Positions 41,058 through 50,479 of a stretch of 64,000 nt of DNA are shown piece after piece (the stretch's first letter is position 1; each line of letters begins with the position of its first letter). Source of the DNA: Caulobacter sp. 17J80-11 (GTDB lineage Bacteria; Pseudomonadota; Alphaproteobacteria; Caulobacterales; Caulobacteraceae). The stretch lies in the NCBI RefSeq assembly GCF_014349105.1, contig NZ_JACSJI010000015.1:1-64000 (forward strand), read 5' to 3'. The translations under genes were made by a program, and so were the position numbers. The notes below the pieces were generated by a model, which made no database searches, was not told where the DNA came from, and saw only the letters and a list, made by a program, of their open reading frames with translations.

Positions 41058-42430
41058 ACCAGAAGCTGAAGGTCGCCGCCGTCGCCCTGGCCTGCTGCGC
41101 GGGGCTGTCCGCCTGCGCCACGGTCAGCAAGCTCAACCCCTTCGACAAGAAGGAAGGCTCCAAGACCACCGCGGCCAAGGGCGAGCGCATCCCGGTCATC
41201 GGGTTCGAACGCCAGTTGCAGGTGTCCGACACCCTGGCCGGCCAGACGTTCTACATCCCGGAAGCCCAGCCGGTGACGGCCTGGCCGCTGCCGGGCGGCA
41301 ACGAGGAGCAGGCGGTCGAGAACGTCGCCGCCGCCCCGGCCTTCGAGATCGCCTGGAAGCACGGCGTCGGCGAGGGTTCCTCGCGCAAGGGCCAGGTGAC
41401 CGCGCCGCCGGTCGCCGTCGACGGCCGCATCTTCACCATGGACGCCCACGCGACCGTCACCGCCTCTGACGCCGCCACGGGCGGTCAGGCCTGGCGCACC
41501 GACCTGGAGCGCCGTGAGGGCAAGGACAAGGAAGCCTTCGGCGGCGGCCTGGCCGTATCCAGCGGCAAGGTGTTCGTCAGCTCCGGCTACCGCTTCATGG
41601 CCGCGGTCGACGCCGGCACCGGCAAGGTGCTGTGGAAGACCGACGTCGAGTCGCCGATCCACGCCGCGCCGACCGTCTCGGGCAGCCGCGTCTACGTCGT
41701 CGACGTCGACAACCAGATCCTGGCCTTCGACATCAACACCGGCGAGATCGCCTGGAGCTACCAGGCCATCGTCGAACCGGCCCGCATCATGAAGGCCTCG
41801 AGCCCGGCGGTGCAGGGCGACGCGGTGATCACGCCGTTCTCGTCGGGCGAACTGGTGGCGCTGCGCGCCGCCAACGGCAACGCCCTGTGGAGCGAGGTGC
41901 TGTCGCGCACCAGCCGCACCAACGCCCTGTCGGAAATCCGCGACATCGCGGGCCGTCCGGCGATCTACAAGGGCGACGTTTATGCGGCCAGCCACTCGGG
42001 CGTGTTCGCCGCGGTGGACGTGCGCACCGGCGCGCGCAAGTGGGACCTGCCGGTGGCCAGCGTCAACGCTCCGGTTCCTGCGGGCGACGTGGTCTACATC
42101 GTCGACCAGGCCGGCGAGCTGATCGCCGCCAACCGCGAGAGCGGCCAGGTCTACTGGATCAAGGACCTGAACAAGGGCCGCGTGCGCAACGAGGGCGGCT
42201 TCCTGGGCGTGCTGGACGTGCAGACCCGGCCGATCTGGTCGGGCCCGCTGCTGGCCTCGGGCCGCCTGGTGCTGGTCAACAACTGGGGCGAGGCCGTCGC
42301 CATCGACGCCCAGACCGGCGAGATCCAGAAGACCCTGAAGATCGGCGCGGCGTCCTACCTGTCGCCGATCGCCTACGGCGACAAAATCTACGTCGTCACC
42401 GACAAGGCGGATCTGATCGCGATCCGCTGA
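41054..42430 (+). CDS. bamB: Outer-membrane assembly lipoprotein BamB
   Basis: This 458-residue lipoprotein has a signal ending GLSAC with lipid-modified Cys21 and an eight-bladed PQQ-like propeller with typical W-x-T/D-L blade ends (GQAWRTDL, GKVLWKTDVESPIHAAPTV, GEIAWSYQA, NALWSEVL, ARKWDLPV, GQVYWIKDL). It is part of the BAM complex that inserts beta-barrel proteins. ATG 41054 overlaps the yfgM-like stop, and der follows after a terminator-like hairpin. It is longer than E. coli BamB (392 aa) because of an N-terminal extension after the lipobox. Confidence 0.92.
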   Translation: MNQKLKVAAVALACCAGLSACATVSKLNPFDKKEGSKTTAAKGERIPVIGFERQLQVSDTLAGQTFYIPEAQPVTAWPLPGGNEEQAVENVAAAPAFEIAWKHGVGEGSSRKGQVTAPPVAVDGRIFTMDAHATVTASDAATGGQAWRTDLERREGKDKEAFGGGLAVSSGKVFVSSGYRFMAAVDAGTGKVLWKTDVESPIHAAPTVSGSRVYVVDVDNQILAFDINTGEIAWSYQAIVEPARIMKASSPAVQGDAVITPFSSGELVALRAANGNALWSEVLSRTSRTNALSEIRDIAGRPAIYKGDVYAASHSGVFAAVDVRTGARKWDLPVASVNAPVPAGDVVYIVDQAGELIAANRESGQVYWIKDLNKGRVRNEGGFLGVLDVQTRPIWSGPLLASGRLVLVNNWGEAVAIDAQTGEIQKTLKIGAASYLSPIAYGDKIYVVTDKADLIAIR

Positions 42431-42465
42431 CGCGGCGCGCAGTTTTCGCTAGAACAGACTAGAGG

Positions 42466-42505
42466 GGCGCCCTCCGCCGGTCCGGCGGGGGGCGCCGCTG
42501 TTTTT
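42466..42505 (+). terminator. Terminator-like hairpin between bamB and der
   Basis: GGCGCC...CCGCC pairs with GGCGG...GGCGCC (arms about 42466-42478 and 42483-42496), then GCTGTTTTTG follows. It is a good intrinsic terminator that ends just before the der ribosome-binding site, so it may partly attenuate read-through into der. Confidence 0.65.
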
Positions 42506-42519
42506 GAAAGAGAGGCGTC

Positions 42520-44043
42520 ATGGCGCTGAAAGTCGCCATCGTCGGCCGGCCCAACGTCGGCAAGTCGACCCTGTTCAACCGCCTGGCCGGCAAGAAGCTG
42601 GCGATCGTCGACGACCGTCCGGGCGTCACCCGCGATCGCCGCTATGCGAGCGGCCGCATCGGCGATCTGGACCTGGAACTGATCGACACCGCCGGCTTCG
42701 AGGACGTGTCCGACGAGAGCCTGGAGGCGCGCATGCGCACCCAGACCGAGAAGGCGGTCGACGAAGCGGATCTGGTGCTGTTCGTGATCGACGCCCGCGA
42801 GGGCGTGGTGCCGCTGGACCGCATCTTCGCCGACCTGCTGCGCCGGCGCGACATGCCGGTCGTGATGATCGCCAACAAGGCCGAGGGCAAGGCCGGCGAC
42901 GCGGGCGTGGGCGAAGCCTACGCACTGGGCTTCGGCGAGCCGGTGCCGCTGTCGGCCGAGCACGGCGAGGGCCTGGCGGACCTCTACGCCGCGATCATGG
43001 CGGCCGCGCCGCAGGACTGGGAGGAAGAGGTCGAGGACCTCGAGAAGCCCATCCGCATCGCCATCGTCGGCCGCCCGAACGCGGGCAAGTCGACCCTGGT
43101 CAACCGGCTGATCGGCGAGGACCGCATGCTGACCGGCCCGGAGGCCGGCATCACCCGCGACTCCATTTCGGTCGACTGGGAGTGGGACAACCGGCGCATC
43201 CGCCTGGTCGACACCGCGGGCCTGCGCCGCAAGGCGCGCGTCCAGGAGAAGCTGGAGAAGCTGTCGACCGCCGACACCATCCGCGCCATCACCTTCGCCG
43301 AGGTGGTGATCCTGGTGATGGACGAGGCCAACGCCTTCGAGACCCAGGACCTGCAGATCGCCGACCTGGTCGAGCGGGAAGGGCGGGCCCTGGTCTACGC
43401 CGTGTCGAAGTGGGACCTGGCCAAGGAGCCGAACGTTCGCCTGGCCGAGCTTCGCGAAGAAGCCGACCGCGTTCTGCCGCAGCTGCGCGGCGCGCCGCTG
43501 ATCGCCCTGTCGGGCCTGACCGGGCGCGGGCTGGACCGGCTGATGCCGGCCATCCTGAAGGTGCACAAGGACTGGTCGGCCAAGATCAAGACGCGCGACC
43601 TGAACGACTGGCTGGCCATGGCCGTGCAGAGGCACCCGCCGCCGGCGGTCAACGGCAAGCGCATCAAGCCGAAGTACATGGCCCAGACCAAGGCGCGCCC
43701 GCCGACGTTCGTGCTGTTCTCCAGCCGCGCCGACGAGATGCCGGAGCACTACCGCCGCTACCTGGTCAATTCGATCCGGGAGAGCTTCGACCTGCCGGGC
43801 GTGCCGGTGCGCGTGACCGTCAAGTCGGGCTCGAACCCCTACGCCGAAGGCGGCGAGAAGGGCCCGGCCAGGACCGCGCCGCGCCGCTTCCAGAAGGCGA
43901 CCGGCTCGGCGCCGCCGGCGCCCGCGCGTCCGAAGCCGAAAGCGGCAAAGGGCAAGAACGTCGGCAAGGGCCCGGTCGCCCGCGCTATCGTACGCCCGCG
44001 CTCGGGGCCGGGGGCCAAGCCCACGCGGCCGAAGGGTCGGTGA
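42520..44043 (+). CDS. der: Ribosome-assembly GTPase Der (EngA)
   Basis: This 507-residue protein has two tandem GTPase domains: [25 protein letters not shown] and NKAEGK in the first, and [46 protein letters not shown] and SKWDLAKE in the second, followed by the KH-like C-terminal domain ([25 protein letters not shown]) and a basic Lys/Pro/Arg-rich tail longer than in E. coli. It is needed for 50S assembly. Start ATG 42520 is preceded by AGAGAGG. Confidence 0.96.
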   Translation: MALKVAIVGRPNVGKSTLFNRLAGKKLAIVDDRPGVTRDRRYASGRIGDLDLELIDTAGFEDVSDESLEARMRTQTEKAVDEADLVLFVIDAREGVVPLDRIFADLLRRRDMPVVMIANKAEGKAGDAGVGEAYALGFGEPVPLSAEHGEGLADLYAAIMAAAPQDWEEEVEDLEKPIRIAIVGRPNAGKSTLVNRLIGEDRMLTGPEAGITRDSISVDWEWDNRRIRLVDTAGLRRKARVQEKLEKLSTADTIRAITFAEVVILVMDEANAFETQDLQIADLVEREGRALVYAVSKWDLAKEPNVRLAELREEADRVLPQLRGAPLIALSGLTGRGLDRLMPAILKVHKDWSAKIKTRDLNDWLAMAVQRHPPPAVNGKRIKPKYMAQTKARPPTFVLFSSRADEMPEHYRRYLVNSIRESFDLPGVPVRVTVKSGSNPYAEGGEKGPARTAPRRFQKATGSAPPAPARPKPKAAKGKNVGKGPVARAIVRPRSGPGAKPTRPKGR

Positions 44044-44051
44044 TGTGAGTG

Positions 44052-44170
44052 TTCTCCCTCCCCTTCATGGGGAGGGAAGGGCCCGCGCAGCGGGCCAGGG
44101 TGGGGAAGTCTCTGAGCGTTTCCCCACCCGGCCCCTTCGGGGCCACCCTCCCCATGAAGGGGAGGGAGAA
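44052..44170. repeat. Large intergenic inverted repeat with 25-bp perfect arms
   Basis: The arms at 44052-44076 and 44146-44170 are exact complements of 25 bases, built on CCCTCCCCTTCATGGGGAGGG-type sequence. Inside, GGGCCCGC/GCGGGCC, GGGTGGGGAA/TTCCCCACCC and GGCCCC/GGGGCC make further stems. The element fills the whole gap between the der and SDR stop codons, so it could act as a bidirectional terminator or be a member of a dispersed repeat family. Confidence 0.85.
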
Positions 44171-44174
44171 GGGC

Positions 44175-44933
44175 TCAGACCAGCGCGTCCGCGCTCAGGC
44201 CCGCCTTCCAGTCCTTGAAGTTGACCGTCTCCTTGGGCGGGATCCGGCCGGGCGCGACCAGCTCCAGGATCAGCGGGCCGATCTCCGACGGGTCGGGCAG
44301 CTTTTCCGGATCTTCGCCGGGATAGGCCTCGGCGCGCATGCGGGTGGCCATCTTGTCCGGATTGACCACGGCCACGCGGATCGAGGTGTTCTCCACCTCG
44401 TCGCCCCAGCTGCGCACCAGCGCCTCCATGCCGGCCTTGGAGGCGGCGTAGGGCCCCCAGAAGGCGCGCGGGCGCTCGGCGGCGTTGGAGGTGAAGAACA
44501 CCGCGCGGGCGGCGTCCGACTGCTTCAGCAGCGGCTCGAACGAGCGGATCATGCGGTAGACGGCGGTCAGGTTCACCGCCATCACCTTGGCCCACTGGCG
44601 CACGTCGAAGTGCGACACCGGGGAGAGCCCGCCCAGCATGCCGCCGGCGTGGACGATGATGTCGAGCTTGCCCCAGCGCTCGTAGACGGCGCCGCCCAGC
44701 CGATCGAGCGCGCTGGCGTCGGTCAGGTCGAAGGGGACGAGCGTGGCGCCTTCGCCGCCGGCCTTGCGGATGTCGTCGTCCAGCTCCTCCAGGCCGCCTT
44801 GCGTCTTGGCGCAGGCGATCACGTGCGCGCCGGCGGCGGCCAGGGCGAGGGCGGAGGCGCGGCCGATGCCGCGGGAGGCGCCGGTGACCAGGGCCACGCG
44901 GCCGGCCAGGGGCTTGGAGGAAGAGTCGGTCAT
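44175..44933 (-). CDS. Short-chain dehydrogenase/reductase (YciK-like)
   Basis: This 252-residue oxidoreductase has a Rossmann N-terminus VALVTGASRGIGRASALAL, ATLVPFDLTDASALD, a VHAGG motif in place of the usual NNAG, VNLTAVYRMIR, an altered catalytic region (FFTSNAAERPR with Ser) and YAASKAGMEALVRSW (Tyr and Lys). The substrate cannot be deduced. A terminator of the upstream purF operon separates it from that operon, so it is a single-gene unit. Confidence 0.88.
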   Translation of the reverse strand: MTDSSSKPLAGRVALVTGASRGIGRASALALAAAGAHVIACAKTQGGLEELDDDIRKAGGEGATLVPFDLTDASALDRLGGAVYERWGKLDIIVHAGGMLGGLSPVSHFDVRQWAKVMAVNLTAVYRMIRSFEPLLKQSDAARAVFFTSNAAERPRAFWGPYAASKAGMEALVRSWGDEVENTSIRVAVVNPDKMATRMRAEAYPGEDPEKLPDPSEIGPLILELVAPGRIPPKETVNFKDWKAGLSADALV

Positions 44934-44962
44934 GGGCGGGCTTCTACTCTTGTCGTCCCGTC

Positions 44963-44995
44963 AGAAGAAAGGCCCACGCGGCGTCCGCGCGGGCC
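44963..44995 (-). terminator. Intrinsic terminator of the radA-cvpA-purF operon
   Basis: On the minus strand an 11-bp stem (GGCCCGCGCGG with CCGCGTGGGCC, one wobble pair) with an ACG loop is followed by TTTCTTC. It starts 28 bases after the purF stop. Confidence 0.75.
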
Positions 44996-45022
44996 TTCCA
45001 GGCTTTGTTTCGGCTCAGGCGC

Positions 45023-46516
45023 CTACGCGCTGACCAGCAGCGACAGCTGACGCTTGACCAGGTCGTCGCGGCCTTCGGCGATCTCGCGGTCCAGCAGGCG
45101 GGTCGGATAGTCGCCGGTGAAGTAGTGGTCGGTGAACTGCGGGGTGACCGGGTCGCGCGGACCGGCCTCCATGGCCCAGTACAGGCCCTCGACCGACAGG
45201 AAGCCCAGGCTGTCCACCTCGAGCATCTGGCGCATCTCTTCCAGCGACTTGTTGGCGGCCAGCAGCTTGTCGCGGTCGGGCATGTCGATGCCGTAGAAGT
45301 CCGGCCACATGATCGGCGGCGAGGCCGAGCGCAGGTGGACTTCCTTGGCCCCGGCCTCGCGGACCATGCGCACGATCTTCACCGAGGTGGTGCCGCGCAC
45401 GATGGAGTCGTCGATCAGCACGACGCGCTTGCCCGCCAGCACGGCGCGGTTGGGGCTGTGCTTCATGCGCACGCCCAGCTCGCGCACGCCTTGCGTCGGC
45501 TGGATGAAGGTGCGGCCCACATAGTGGTTGCGGATGATGCCCATCTCGAAGGGCAGGCCGCTCTCCTGGGCGTAGCCCAGGGCGGCCGGCACGCCGGAGT
45601 CCGGCACCGGCACGACCACGTCGGCCTCGACGCCCGATTCCTGCGAGATGCGCCGGCCCATGCGCTTGCGCACTTCGTAGACGTTGCGGCCGTTCACGAC
45701 ACTGTCGGGGCGGGCGAAGTAGACGTATTCGAACACGCACGGACGGGCGCGCTCGGCCGGGAACGGGCGCAGGCTCTCGATGCCGTTCTCGTCGATCACC
45801 ACGACTTCGCCGTGCTCGATGTCGCGGACGAACTTGGCGCCGATCATGTCCAGCGCGCAGGTCTCCGAGGCCAGCACGTACTTGCCGTTCATCTCGCCCA
45901 GCACCAGCGGGCGGATGCCCAGCGGGTCGCGCGCGCCGATCAGCTTCTTGTTGGTCAGGGCCACCAGGGCGTAGCCGCCCTCGATCTTCGACAGGGCCTC
46001 GACGAAGCGGTCGACGATCTTGGCCTTACGCGAGCGGGCGATCAGGTGGAGGATCGCTTCCGAGTCCGAGGTCGACTGGAAGATCGCGCCCTCGGCGACC
46101 AGCTCTGAACGAATGGTCGTGAAGTTGGTCAGGTTGCCGTTGTGGGCGATGGCGATGCCGCCGGTGTCCAGGTCGGCGAACATCGGCTGGACGTTGCGCA
46201 GGAACGAACCGCCGGCGGTGGAGTAGCGGGTGTGGCCGATGGCCGCGCGCCCGGGCAGGCGCTCCACCAGGTCGGCGCCGGTGAAGGCGTCGCCGACGTG
46301 GCCCATGTGGCGCTCGGTATGGAAGCGGGCGCCGTCCGAGGAGGCGATGCCGCAGGCTTCCTGGCCGCGGTGCTGCAGGGCGTGCAGGCCGAGCGCGGCG
46401 ATGGCGCTGGCGTCGGCGACGCCGAACACCCCGAAGACGCCGCACTCCAGGCGCGGACGGTCGTCGTCCGGATCGCGCTCAAAGGTGGTGTGGACGTACT
46501 CGCGGTGCTCACTCAT
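45023..46516 (-). CDS. purF: Amidophosphoribosyltransferase
   Basis: This 497-residue enzyme catalyses the first committed step of purine synthesis (PRPP plus glutamine to phosphoribosylamine). The N-terminal nucleophile is Cys25 in LECGVFGVFG after a 24-residue propeptide; ALQHRGQEACGIA, IGHTRYSTAGG and AIAHNGNLTN complete the glutaminase, and the PRPP loop is VVLIDDSIVRGTTS. Start ATG 46516 overlaps the cvpA stop by four bases, a conserved order (cvpA-purF) in bacteria. Confidence 0.96.
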   Translation of the reverse strand: MSEHREYVHTTFERDPDDDRPRLECGVFGVFGVADASAIAALGLHALQHRGQEACGIASSDGARFHTERHMGHVGDAFTGADLVERLPGRAAIGHTRYSTAGGSFLRNVQPMFADLDTGGIAIAHNGNLTNFTTIRSELVAEGAIFQSTSDSEAILHLIARSRKAKIVDRFVEALSKIEGGYALVALTNKKLIGARDPLGIRPLVLGEMNGKYVLASETCALDMIGAKFVRDIEHGEVVVIDENGIESLRPFPAERARPCVFEYVYFARPDSVVNGRNVYEVRKRMGRRISQESGVEADVVVPVPDSGVPAALGYAQESGLPFEMGIIRNHYVGRTFIQPTQGVRELGVRMKHSPNRAVLAGKRVVLIDDSIVRGTTSVKIVRMVREAGAKEVHLRSASPPIMWPDFYGIDMPDRDKLLAANKSLEEMRQMLEVDSLGFLSVEGLYWAMEAGPRDPVTPQFTDHYFTGDYPTRLLDREIAEGRDDLVKRQLSLLVSA

Positions 46517-47136
46517 CGGGACTTCTCCACCAACGCGTCCATACGGTCGCGCTCACGCCGGTCGTATTCGGCGCGCTCCTTACTTTTCGAATGCGGCTTA
46601 GACGAGGCGCCCACCCGCACGGAATGCTCCACCTTCGGGGCGATCTTGTCGGCCAGCCTGGCGCCTCCGGGCAGGATCGCCTGGATGCCTTTCGCGGCGG
46701 CCACCGACACCGGATAGACCGCCGCTCCCCGGTACCAGCCGGGAATTCGATCGTGGGGCACGTAGCCGAACATCAGCAGATGAACCATGCCCAGGAACAC
46801 AAGGGTCCGCGCCACGCCGAAGCCGACGCCGACGCTGCGGTCCAGCCCGCCCAAACGCTCGGTCTGGCGCAGCTTCTGGCCGGCCCAGGCGCCCACCAGG
46901 CGCACGATGGCGTAAACCAGGACCGCGACCACCAGGAAGGCGGCGATGGTGCCCAGGAAGTCCGGATCGACCAGCTTGCGGCCCAAGGGCGCGGTCAGCG
47001 GCAGGGCCAGGGCGGCCATCAGGCCGGCGAACAGGAAGGCGAACAGGGTGACGATCTCGCGCGCGCCGCCGCGCACGAAGCCGGCCATGGCCGACACGAT
47101 CAGCACCACCAGGGCGAAGACGTCGAAGGCGGTCAT
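46513..47136 (-). CDS. cvpA: CvpA family membrane protein
   Basis: This 207-residue protein has four membrane helices (FALVVLIVSAMAGFVRGGAREI, FLFAGLMAALALPL, AAFLVVAVLVYAIVRLVGAWAG, ARTLVFLGMVHLLMFGY) in the colicin-V-production protein pattern, then a charged C-terminal tail (SKSKERAEYDRRERDRM). It is linked to purF on one side (four-base overlap) and to radA on the other (four-base overlap), so the three genes form one operon. The function of CvpA is linked to envelope homeostasis. Confidence 0.93.
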   Translation of the reverse strand: MTAFDVFALVVLIVSAMAGFVRGGAREIVTLFAFLFAGLMAALALPLTAPLGRKLVDPDFLGTIAAFLVVAVLVYAIVRLVGAWAGQKLRQTERLGGLDRSVGVGFGVARTLVFLGMVHLLMFGYVPHDRIPGWYRGAAVYPVSVAAAKGIQAILPGGARLADKIAPKVEHSVRVGASSKPHSKSKERAEYDRRERDRMDALVEKSR

Positions 47137-48515
47137 GCGGCGGCTCCCTTAGGCCACTCGCTTTCGGCGATCCGCCGGATCGCCTCGGCCAGGCGGCCGA
47201 CGGCCGTGACGGGCAGGGGCGAGGTCTCGGCCGCGGCGGTCGGGGCGAGCGCCTGAGAGAAACCAAGCTTGGCTGCTTCTTTCAAGCGCGCCTCCATGCG
47301 TCCCACCCCTCGAACCTCGCCTGAAAGGCTGATTTCGCCGAAAACGACGCAGCCCTGTGGCAACGGCGCCTCAAGCGCCGAGGAGGCGAGGGCGGCTGCC
47401 GCCGCTAGATCTGCGGCCGGCTCGTTGATCCGCAAGCCGCCTGCGACATTCAGGTAGACGTCGCGATTGCCGAATTGAAGGCCGCAGCGCGACTCGAGGA
47501 CGGCCAGCACCATGGCCAGGCGTCCGGAATCCCAGCCCACCACCGCGCGACGCGGCGTGCCGTAGGCCGAGGGCGCGACCAGGGCCTGGAACTCGACCAG
47601 CACCGGGCGCGAGCCCTCGATGCCGGCGAACACGGCGGCGCCCGCCGCCCGCTCGCCACCTTCACCCAGGAACAGGGCCGAAGGGTTGGCGACCTCGCGC
47701 AGGCCGCTGTCGCCCATCTCGAAGACGCCGATCTCGTCGGTGGCGCCGAAGCGGTTCTTGGCCGCGCGCAGCACGCGGAACGGATAGCCGCGCTCGCCTT
47801 CGAACGAGAGCACGGCGTCGACCATGTGCTCGACCACGCGGGGGCCGGCGATCTGGCCGTCCTTGGTGACGTGGCCGACGAGAACCACTGCGACGCGCTT
47901 CTTCTTGGCCAGCCGCACCAGTTCGCCGGCGCAGGCGCGCACCTGCGTCACCGAGCCCGGGCCGGCCTCGTGGGCGTCGCTCCACAGGGTCTGGATGGAG
48001 TCGATGATCACCAGGTCGAACTGGTCGCGCTTCAGGGCGTCGAGGATGTCGCGCACCGAGGTCTCGGCCGCCAGGTTCACCGGCGCCTGCGCCAGGCCCA
48101 TGCGCTGGGCGCGCGAGCGCACCTGCTCGACCGCCTCTTCGCCGGAGACGTAGGCGACCTTCGCCCCGCGCAGGGCCGCCTGGCCGCAGACCTGCATCAG
48201 CAGGGTGGACTTGCCCACGCCCGGGTCGCCGCCCAGCAGGATGGCCGAGCCCGGCACCACGCCGCCGCCGCACACCCGGTCGAACTCGGCCACGCCGGTC
48301 TCGATGCGGGGCGGCTCGGGCGTCTCGGCCTGCAGGGTCTCGAAGGCGAGACCGCGGGTGCGAGTGGCCTTGGTGGGGGCCAGCGCGCCAGGCTGGCGCG
48401 CGCCGACCTCCTCGACCAGGGTGTTCCACTGGCCGCAGGCGTCGCAGCGCCCGGACCACTTGGCGTGGACCGCGCCGCAGGACTGGCAGACGTATGCCGC
48501 GCCGTCTCGCGCCAT
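47133..48515 (-). CDS. radA: DNA repair ATPase RadA
   Basis: This 460-residue protein has an N-terminal zinc finger (CQSCGAVHAKWSGRCDACG), the RecA-like core with Walker A GGDPGVGKSTLL and Walker B LVIIDSIQTLW, the RadA-specific motif KNRFGATDEIGVFEM, and a C-terminal Lon-protease-like domain (GLRINEPAADLAAAAAL, GEISLSGEVRGV). It promotes branch migration in recombination. Start ATG 48515 is the one just before the zinc finger. It overlaps cvpA by four bases and heads the radA-cvpA-purF operon. Confidence 0.96.
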   Translation of the reverse strand: MARDGAAYVCQSCGAVHAKWSGRCDACGQWNTLVEEVGARQPGALAPTKATRTRGLAFETLQAETPEPPRIETGVAEFDRVCGGGVVPGSAILLGGDPGVGKSTLLMQVCGQAALRGAKVAYVSGEEAVEQVRSRAQRMGLAQAPVNLAAETSVRDILDALKRDQFDLVIIDSIQTLWSDAHEAGPGSVTQVRACAGELVRLAKKKRVAVVLVGHVTKDGQIAGPRVVEHMVDAVLSFEGERGYPFRVLRAAKNRFGATDEIGVFEMGDSGLREVANPSALFLGEGGERAAGAAVFAGIEGSRPVLVEFQALVAPSAYGTPRRAVVGWDSGRLAMVLAVLESRCGLQFGNRDVYLNVAGGLRINEPAADLAAAAALASSALEAPLPQGCVVFGEISLSGEVRGVGRMEARLKEAAKLGFSQALAPTAAAETSPLPVTAVGRLAEAIRRIAESEWPKGAAA

Positions 48516-48718
48516 TGGAGGGTCTCCGGGGACGGAGGAATTTCGCCTGATTCGCGGGCGGATGGTTCCGCATTCGTTCGCCGCGCGAAAGGGGCCTGCG
48601 TGGGGCTTTCGAAGGTTGTGGTTCCGCTGCAACCGCCGACCGCAACCCTTTCACTCGAAATTGCGAACGCGCCGAGAGGCTAGGCCGTGTACGCTCAGGC
48701 GAGGGGCGGGAGAAGCGC

Positions 48719-49312
48719 GTGTTCATTCTGGATCGACTGACCGGCCTGCTGCGGACGCCCAGCGTCGAATGGGAGCGCGTCGCCGAAGCGCCCCGGCCGG
48801 TGGCGGCCCTGGCGCTGACCGTCGTCATGGCTTCGGTCGCCGCGCTCGGGCTGCATTTCCTGGTCCCGACCGGAGCCCTGGCCTGGTCGGCGCGCGATTA
48901 CGGCGGCTTCTACCTCGCGGCGGCTGTGCATGTGACGGCGAGCGTCGTCTTGATCATGCTGATCGCGCGCCTGTTGCAGGGACCCGCCAGCGTCACGCAG
49001 GCCGTGGCCCTGGTCGGCTGGGCCGGGCCGGCCTTCTGGCTGGGCGTCGCCCTGACCTCGTGGAGCGACCTGCTCGCCGCCATCCTGTTCCTGTACGCCA
49101 CCTACCAGCTGTTCGTGGGCCTTCCGCGCGTGCTGAAGACGCCCGAGGCGGCGGTCGCGGCCTTGCGAATCCTGGTGTTCTTCGCGCTGATCGCGTCCGC
49201 GGCGACGGCGACCAAGGTGCGAGAGGCGATCGCACCCGACCTGACGAAGGACCCGCAGGCGGAAACTCGACCTCTGGCGGGCGTCGCGGCCTATTCCACC
49301 GCGCCGAGGTAG
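48719..49312 (+). CDS. Yip1-like membrane protein
   Basis: This 197-residue inner-membrane protein has a polar N-terminus ([22 protein letters not shown]), then five hydrophobic segments, including the Gly/Trp-containing [20 protein letters not shown] and a [17 protein letters not shown] motif typical of Yip1/DUF1282 proteins. The role is unknown. GTG 48719 is the start. The 3' end overlaps the convergent alr gene by 22 bp. Confidence 0.72.
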   Translation: MFILDRLTGLLRTPSVEWERVAEAPRPVAALALTVVMASVAALGLHFLVPTGALAWSARDYGGFYLAAAVHVTASVVLIMLIARLLQGPASVTQAVALVGWAGPAFWLGVALTSWSDLLAAILFLYATYQLFVGLPRVLKTPEAAVAALRILVFFALIASAATATKVREAIAPDLTKDPQAETRPLAGVAAYSTAPR

Positions 49313-50394
49313 CGTCGTTCCACCCGCGGGCCGATGCGGGTCAGCAGTTCGTAGGCGATGGTGCCGGCGCGGGCGGCGGCCGTGTCGACCGGCAGCTGAG
49401 CGCCGAACAGCTCCACCCGCTCGCCCGGGCGGGCGTCGTCGCAGCCGGTGACGTCGACCGTCATCAGGTCCATGGACACGCGGCCCAGCAGAGGCCGCTC
49501 GGCGCCGGCGAACCAGACCGAGCCATTCGGTGAGTTGGCGCGCAGGACGCCGTCGGCGTAGCCGATGCCCACGGTGGCGGCGCGGGTGGGCCGGGTCGCG
49601 GCCCAGCCGCCGCCGTAACCGACCGTCTCGCCCGGCGGCACGGCGCGCACCTGCAGGATCTCGGCCTCCAGGGTGGCGACCGCCTTCACGCGCGGGTCGA
49701 AGCGCTCCTCCGGCCCGCCGCCGTAGAGCGTCACGCCCGGGCGGGTCAGGTCGAACAGGTAGTCGTCGCCCAGGAAGCTGCCGCCGGAATTGGCCAGGCT
49801 GGCGCGGGCGTTCGGGAACAGGGCGGCGGCCTCGGCGAAGCGGTCGCGCTGGCGCCGGTTCATCGGATTGCCCGGCTCGCCGCCGCAGGCCAGGTGGCTC
49901 ATCACCATGCGCACGTCCAGGCCCGCCAGCCGGTCGGGCGACAGGGCCATCGCCTCCAGCTCCTCGGGGCGGACGCCCAGCCGGTTCATGCCGGTGTCGA
50001 CGTGCAGCGCCGCGGGGAGGACGCCGATGCCGCGCGAATAGGCTTGCCAGGCCGCGGCTTGCGCGACGCTGCTGAGAACCGGGATCAGGTCGGCGGCGTG
50101 CAGGCGGGCGGCCTGGGCGTCGGGACAGCCGTCCAGCACGTAGATGGTCGCCGGCCGGTCCGGGCCCAGGAATTCGCGCAGGTGCTCGCCGCCGGCGACC
50201 CGCGCGGTGAAGAAGGTGCGGGCGCCCTCGGCCCACAGCCGGCGCGCAACCGGGGCCGCGCCCATGCCGTAGCCGTCCGCCTTCACCACCGGGGCGACCT
50301 CGGCGCGTCCGGACTGGCCGACCAGCAGGCGGTAGTTGGCGGCGAGCGCGTCGAGGTCGACGGTCAGGCGGGCGGTCGCCGGGGCGTAGGGCAT
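49291..50394 (-). CDS. alr: Alanine racemase
   Basis: This 367-residue PLP enzyme makes D-alanine for peptidoglycan. The PLP lysine is Lys38 in [11 protein letters not shown], and the second base Tyr lies in [11 protein letters not shown]. Other conserved blocks are [33 protein letters not shown] and [16 protein letters not shown] 50394 is directly preceded in frame by TTG and is preferred. It stands next to dnaB, as in many alphaproteobacteria, with which it may be co-transcribed (85 bp gap). Confidence 0.95.
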   Translation of the reverse strand: MPYAPATARLTVDLDALAANYRLLVGQSGRAEVAPVVKADGYGMGAAPVARRLWAEGARTFFTARVAGGEHLREFLGPDRPATIYVLDGCPDAQAARLHAADLIPVLSSVAQAAAWQAYSRGIGVLPAALHVDTGMNRLGVRPEELEAMALSPDRLAGLDVRMVMSHLACGGEPGNPMNRRQRDRFAEAAALFPNARASLANSGGSFLGDDYLFDLTRPGVTLYGGGPEERFDPRVKAVATLEAEILQVRAVPPGETVGYGGGWAATRPTRAATVGIGYADGVLRANSPNGSVWFAGAERPLLGRVSMDLMTVDVTGCDDARPGERVELFGAQLPVDTAAARAGTIAYELLTRIGPRVERRYLGAVE

Positions 50395-50479
50395 CAAGGG
50401 ACTCGAAGGCGGGGAGGCGGGCCCTGTCCTATCCGCCTGCGTGGCGGAAGCGAAGGGGCCCGCGTGCGGCGAACCGCCC

